Source: Phellopilus nigrolimitatus (lineage: Eukaryota > Basidiomycota > Agaricomycetes > Hymenochaetales > Hymenochaetaceae). Taken from it: a DNA stretch of 24,814 nucleotides. Each line of letters begins with the position of its first letter. The first letter of the stretch is position 1. The stretch spans positions 1 through 24,814 of the forward strand of contig JAJOHG010000376.1 of NCBI GenBank assembly GCA_021029095.1. The letters run 5' to 3'. Both the position numbers and the translations under genes were made by a program. The notes under the pieces were generated by a model that was not told the origin of the DNA, searched no databases, and saw only the letters and a list, made by a program, of their open reading frames with translations. This document shows positions 20,066 through 24,814 of this stretch, piece after piece.

Positions 20066-20627
20066 CGGAGTGCGAGCGCCTAGCCGCGGGAGTCCGTCGG
20101 TCGTCGCAGGAGATCTTCAAGGAATTACAGTTGTCATCATCGCCGCTAAGTGCGGATGCAGTTTGAAACACGCGCCTAACCTTATTCTCCGATTCAATGA
20201 CAAATAACTCATGTGGTTCGTAATACACATGCATCGTATGTATGTACAGCAGCAGTTCGTCGAGTCGTACCTATCGTCGTCAACCATTCGTGATCCAAGC
20301 CGTAAAAAAAGAAACGAGGATAAATTCAAGGGTGGGGGGAGGGGCGTCAAAAAAGACAAGAAACGGGAAGATGCAAAGCAAAATACACAGCAAGAGAAAG
20401 CATGATGAAAAGGAAAGACACGCCAGCGTGAGGTGTGGCTATATGTGGAGGAGATTGTTCGTATCCTCAAAATGCAATTTTCTGGAGTCCGCGTTCACAA
20501 ACAGACAGACCAAGCATACCGTTATAAGGTACCAAAGGCCTTCTGATATGTTCAGCAACAAAAATTAGGAATCGTACACTTCGTGCAAGAGGGAATACTG
20601 ATTCGATGCAAGAAACTGTCGCGTGGC
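20066..20627. other. Intergenic region between two minus-strand genes
   Basis: It should hold the promoter of the DUF202 gene and the 3' untranslated region of the coiled-coil gene. The plus strand is A-rich between 20300 and 20420, which is T-rich on the transcribed strand. I see no gene. Confidence 0.5.
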
Positions 20628-23600
20628 CTATGCAGGAACAAGAACGGGAGGCTGCTGTATCGAATGTCTCCGTCCAACAGGTGTAGCATTCTCCTTGTCG
20701 CTCACAGCACTAGTCGCATCGCTGGCGTTTCCATCTGCGCTCTTCAGGAGGGCAGATTTCGACGCGACCGAAAGGCGAGAGGCAGAGGACATCACACGCC
20801 TATGAGTCGGGGCAGCGGTCGAAGCCTCGGCGGCGCGTGCAGCCGACGTGCGGGCAATTGCAGGCCTTGCGGAGGCTGTGCTGGGCAACGACGGTCTGGG
20901 ACGGGCTTTGAGAGGTACGACAGAGCTCTCAGAAACGCGACCCTTCTTTATCGTAGGTGGCACCGCGCTAACGTTCGCGTGCGAGCTTCTCCCAAGTGCC
21001 GGTCTAACTGTCGAAGGCGTTTCACCGACCTGCTTGCCAGACCTGCTTCCGGTGTCTGAGAGTGACGACGGCGGACGAGTTGAGAGTGACGATGATGGAC
21101 GTGTAGGCACAGGTGTCTTGAAGGCAGCCGAGTCCCTCCTCGAGCCGACTCGCGCGGGAGCAGCAGGCGTAGCACCAGCCGTTCCGCAGACTCCTATCTT
21201 CCTCTTTACCTAAGAACAACAATTCATAAGCATTCTTCGTTCTTTCAACGGTCTGAGGAAGAGGTGTCACATACCAGCTCTAGCTCTTGTTGCTTCGAAT
21301 CGAGCGCGATGTTCAGACCTAGTTTGTCTTCGTTATCTTGCTCGTGCTGGCGCTCCATCTGCACCATCTTCACGTCTTGGTCCGCGCTCTGCTGCTTCAG
21401 GACGTGTACCTGCCTCCTCAATTTCTCGATCTCGTCTTGGAGAGTGTTGACACGCTCCTTCAACGCGCTGGCTTCCATCTGCGCCTCAGTCTGCGCACGG
21501 ATGGACTCCTCAAGCTGATTCTGGGCGTTTGCTTCGCGAGCATCCACGTCAGAGAACGCACGAACCTGCTCGGACTGGAGCCGGGCATGCTCCCGACGTA
21601 TGGAAGACAGCTCGTCACGAAGGGTATCGATCTCTTGTTCCTTTGCAGCCACTTTATCATGGTACGCTGAGAGCTCTATCTCGCATTCTTGTACCATGCG
21701 CTCTAGACGACTCGCGTTATCTGCAGCAAACTGGCGTTCCTCCTTGAATGTAGTCGATCGAGCTTCTAAGCTCTCGAGCGTGGCCCGAACTTCTTCAAGG
21801 CGTGTACGCTCGCGCTCGACTTCATCGCGGAGCTAATCGGAAAATTCGAGACGTAAGGCCGCGATACTAAGCAATCAACTTTATTCCTTACCTGATCACG
21901 TTCCTTCTCAACTTCCTCCCTTGACTGCCACACGTCCGCCAACTCAGCCTCCATTTCCTCCCTGCGGTTCTCGCTCTCCGTCCACTCGACCTCCATATCG
22001 CTCGTCCTCGCCTCGAGGCTCGTGATTTCGTTCTTGAGATGCTCCCTCTCGCGTTCCATGTCGTCCTTCTCCTTCTGGAGCTCCTCAGTCTTTTCAGTGA
22101 GTTTCTCCGTATTCGTCCACTGCGCTTCGACTTCCCGCTTCAGCACATCCACCTCACTCTCCTTTGCACTCAACTGCTTCCGTAACGCCTCCATCTCCTC
22201 GAGCTGCCCAACGAGACGCGCTCGCTCTTCCGCCCATGCAACCTCAATGTCATGATGACGTTCAGCCTCCTGCGCATACTCCTGCTCGCTCTTGACCATC
22301 ATAAGCCTAACGTCGCCCATGCCTTTGTCTAAGGTCTGGTCCGCCGCACGCATTATCTCGACTTGCTTCTTCGCCTCCTCAATCGCCCCCTCAAGGTTGC
22401 GCTCCACATCTTCCTTCTTTTGCATCTCGACCTTTAGCCATTCGTTCTCCTCCCGTACTTCCTGCTCCCTTTTCTCCACGTCGCCCTTGTCCTTTTCGAG
22501 CTGGTTGATCTGGCGATGTAAATCTCTGAGCGCGTCGCCGCTCGCCTCATCCATAACGCTCCGCTCGAAGCTATCCTGGCGTGATTGATCGACTTGCTCT
22601 TCTAGACCGCGGCACGCACGCTCAAGTTCCTGCACCTTTCGACGCATGCCACGCATCACCTTCGTGCGCTTTTCGCTATCTTCCTCGTACGCTTTCAACT
22701 TGCGATTGAGCAAAGACACGATCTCATCGCGGGTGCTCAGGTCGATCTCGTACTGCGACGTCAGCTCTTGATGATATGAGAGTTGTGTACGTAAAGAAAG
22801 GATAAGGTCCTCCTCTTCCTGGCTTCTCAAACCCAAAATCGAATTGCGTGAGGCCTTGGAAGATGCATGCGACTTCGTAGAGTGATGCGACACCCCCGAT
22901 ACCGATCTTGTCGACTTCGTGCTTGCCTTTGACACGCCAGAGTCCGAACGAACATGTGCCATCTTAGGAGGGGAGTTAGGGAACCCCGCGGCCGCGTTGT
23001 AATAATTGCTCGCATCCGCGCGGAAAGGGTCAGGCTGTTCGTTAGGCGCTGATCCAAGAAGCGCTGCACCAGCCCCAGAAGGAACATGGATATCGTCCTC
23101 AGAAAGCATCGGGGACGCATTCCTTATGTCCTCCAAGGGTGGACGAGAGAAGACACGTTCGCTAAGAGCTCGAGCGCGGTTTGAAGCAGATGAAAAATCT
23201 AAAGATGCACGAATTCCGGTGCCAGAACCATCTTCCTTGTTGAACCTCTTGTAGAGTCCGAGAGAAGACGCGGAACGAGGAGGTAGGGAATGCACGTCCG
23301 CAGAAAGGGGACGCTGTTTCTCGCCAATGTCCTCCAATGAATGGAACACCAAGTCACCGGCCTTGCGTCCCAAGGACCTATTACCTGAGTCATTGAAGCT
23401 GCTGTCAGGTGTATCGATTGACATCGACGAAGCAGTTGAATGAGTCGACGCCCTGTTGTCATTCATCTCCTCGCTCGGCTTCCTAAAGGTAGTCGTGGAG
23501 TCGAGCGACTTCCTGATGACTTGGCCAAGCTCATCAATCTCAACTGCTCCATCTTGCAGAGCACCCTCTGCGCCTTCGGGAATAGTATGTACCCCATGTT

Positions 23601-24712
23601 CGTTCGCAGCCGAGAAGTCAAAAAGCCCTGTAAGCTCGGGAGGTGGGACGGGCACGAGCGGGGAGTGCGTGCTGTGGCGAATCAGGCCTTGTGAGGGGGT
23701 CATATATGGCGTACTAGTAGACGCAGTGTCCATAGACAGGCCGTTCGGAGAAGCAGACGCCGGCGAGAACATATTCGATGACGCATTCGCAGAATGAAAC
23801 TTCGTAGAATCCGGGTTCGGTGATACACTACTTCGTCCTGAATTCAATCCTGTAACACGTTGCATGAAAGATGAGTCCGGGAGGTCGCTCGAGCTATTGT
23901 TGATACTAGTTTCCGGACTGATGACGCGGAAGGCGTCACGAGAGAAAAAGCGCACATTTGGCCAGAGCTTGGCGTGTTTTTGTCACGCAGGATGGAACGA
24001 ACGGAACCAGATGTCCGTTGTAGATCAAGGGGCGTCGCGGGATGTGGCGTTGGCGCAGTGGTAGGAGATAATGGACGCTGAACATCCGACGGTTCTCGAC
24101 TGAAAGCATCGTCTGATTCTGATCTATAGTTAAGCATTTCACCTACATGAGACGGAAGTCAACATACTGTTCATAGCCGCCTGCATTTGCATTGCGGATG
24201 GTTTGCGGTCCTTAAATATCGATCGTACAGAGCTAAAGACAGGCTGATGCAATTCTGTTGAGGTCGGGGAGGTTAATGACATATTCGACCCCTAGCGTAA
24301 GTCTCAGCATTTTAAGGACATAACGGCGGTCTCTTAAACTCACCGTTCATATTCGTGTTGATGTGCAAACTCGATCTGACTCTCTTCGCCAGACTGAGGG
24401 TCGAGCCATTCTCCTTGTCCAGGTATATCCTCGACGCGCGTTTGAAAAATCCCCCGCTTGCCACCTTGCTTGGACGGCGAGCTGGGTGGACTGAGCATGG
24501 CTTCGGACTCGGGCTGCTCGTCGTTCCAGTGGAAATTCGAAAGATTTGGGATGCTGCTCGCGTACCTGTTCGAGTACCGACGGTTGCGGCGGCGCGGCCT
24601 CTTGCGGCGCAGTCTCTTGAGGTAAGGGCCGAACGTCACCGTCGGCGCGTTTAAGAGCGTTGCTGATCTTCGACCACATAATGGGCTTCTCGGTCGTCGC
24701 ACTCACGTTCAC
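20628..24712 (-). CDS. Large fungal coiled-coil protein, unknown function, 5' frame breaks
   Basis: The 3' part is secure: exons 23955-21892, 21832-21275 and 21209-20628 join in phase (688, 186 and 194 codons including the stop). They encode a Ser/Thr/Pro-rich region, then a long heptad coiled coil beginning near LILSLRTQLSYHQ and ending near KQQELELVKRKIGV, then a basic Ser/Pro/Ala-rich tail with DKENATP. Upstream peptides clearly belong too: SVRSILRDKNTPSSGQ just before VRFFSRDAFRVISPE, SVRSIFKDRKPSAMQ around 24200-24240, LSPPSSPSKQGGKRGIF around 24450-24500, and a start region MWSKISNALKRADG near 24680 (or the ATG at 24712). The frame does not pass cleanly between these blocks (about 23957, 24150 and 24345). 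I do not recognise a functional family. A cytoskeletal or spindle-pole-type scaffold is only a guess from the coiled coil and tails. Confidence 0.8.
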
Positions 24713-24814
24713 AGTGCAGCACAGTGGAGCTGGGGCGTGAGTGAAGCTGTCGTATCGTACAGCACGCGCGTCGTCGTGTGTGGTCTTCTGTCGCCAACGC
24801 TGACGACGTCCGCA
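24713..24814. other. Right-edge sequence upstream of the coiled-coil gene
   Basis: About 100 bases precede the most upstream candidate ATG of the minus-strand coiled-coil gene. It probably contains the 5' untranslated region and part of the promoter. There is nothing else I can support. Confidence 0.35.

Noticed and set aside
19638..20207. 189-codon plus-strand frame opposite the DUF202 gene
   Set aside because: Very rich in Arg and Thr, and a shadow of the GC-biased minus-strand gene, which has a recognisable motif and membrane helices.
22022..22588. Ser/Phe-rich plus-strand open frames
   Set aside because: They are antisense shadows of Glu/Lys-rich coiled-coil codons of the minus-strand gene.

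Overview
The window looks like a nuclear genome segment of an agaricomycete (mushroom-forming basidiomycete) fungus. The reasons are densely packed genes with many 45-80 nt GT-AG introns, CT-rich leaders, AATAAA-type 3' signals, and three gene families typical of Basidiomycota: a DUF6533 membrane protein, a DUF202 membrane protein, and a membrane-domain protein of the ATTLQ/ERWTF type. Species cannot be named from sequence alone. I saw no rRNA, tRNA, CRISPR array or prokaryotic operon.

Layout: 1-1456, no convincing gene, perhaps decayed coding sequence. 1457-2999 (+), malate dehydrogenase, 10 exons. 3430-5156 (+), zinc-independent MDR-family oxidoreductase, 11 exons, two of whose introns appear to be GC-AG. 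5461-6757 (+), unrecognised 360-residue protein. 7565-12287 (+), a 24-exon model of 1109 residues joining a four-helix membrane domain to a WD40-type beta-propeller. 12288-13538, an AT-rich intergenic tract with a roughly 0.7 kb repeat element that has short inverted ends and about three internal tandem units. 13539-15199 (-), DUF6533 integral membrane protein, 13 exons, 320 residues. 15200-16127, shared divergent upstream region. 16128-19380 (+), peroxisomal-type Lon protease, 10 exons, 907 residues, ending in SRL. 19601-20065 (-), DUF202 membrane protein. 20628-24712 (-), large fungal coiled-coil protein whose 5' part shows frame breaks. The right edge holds the upstream region of that last gene.

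How the genes relate: this is a eukaryotic chromosome arm with independently transcribed genes, not an operon. The only plausible functional link is peroxisomal or central carbon metabolism. Lon carries a clear PTS1 (SRL), and malate dehydrogenase ends in PKL, a weak PTS1-like tripeptide. Exon models were built by hand from conserved protein stretches, splice consensus and phase. For the five plus-strand genes and the DUF6533 gene the exon lengths sum to a whole number of codons. I did not find a clear novel multi-gene system. The most unusual items are the membrane-WD40 fusion, the inverted-end tandem-repeat element, and the clustered frame breaks in the coiled-coil gene.
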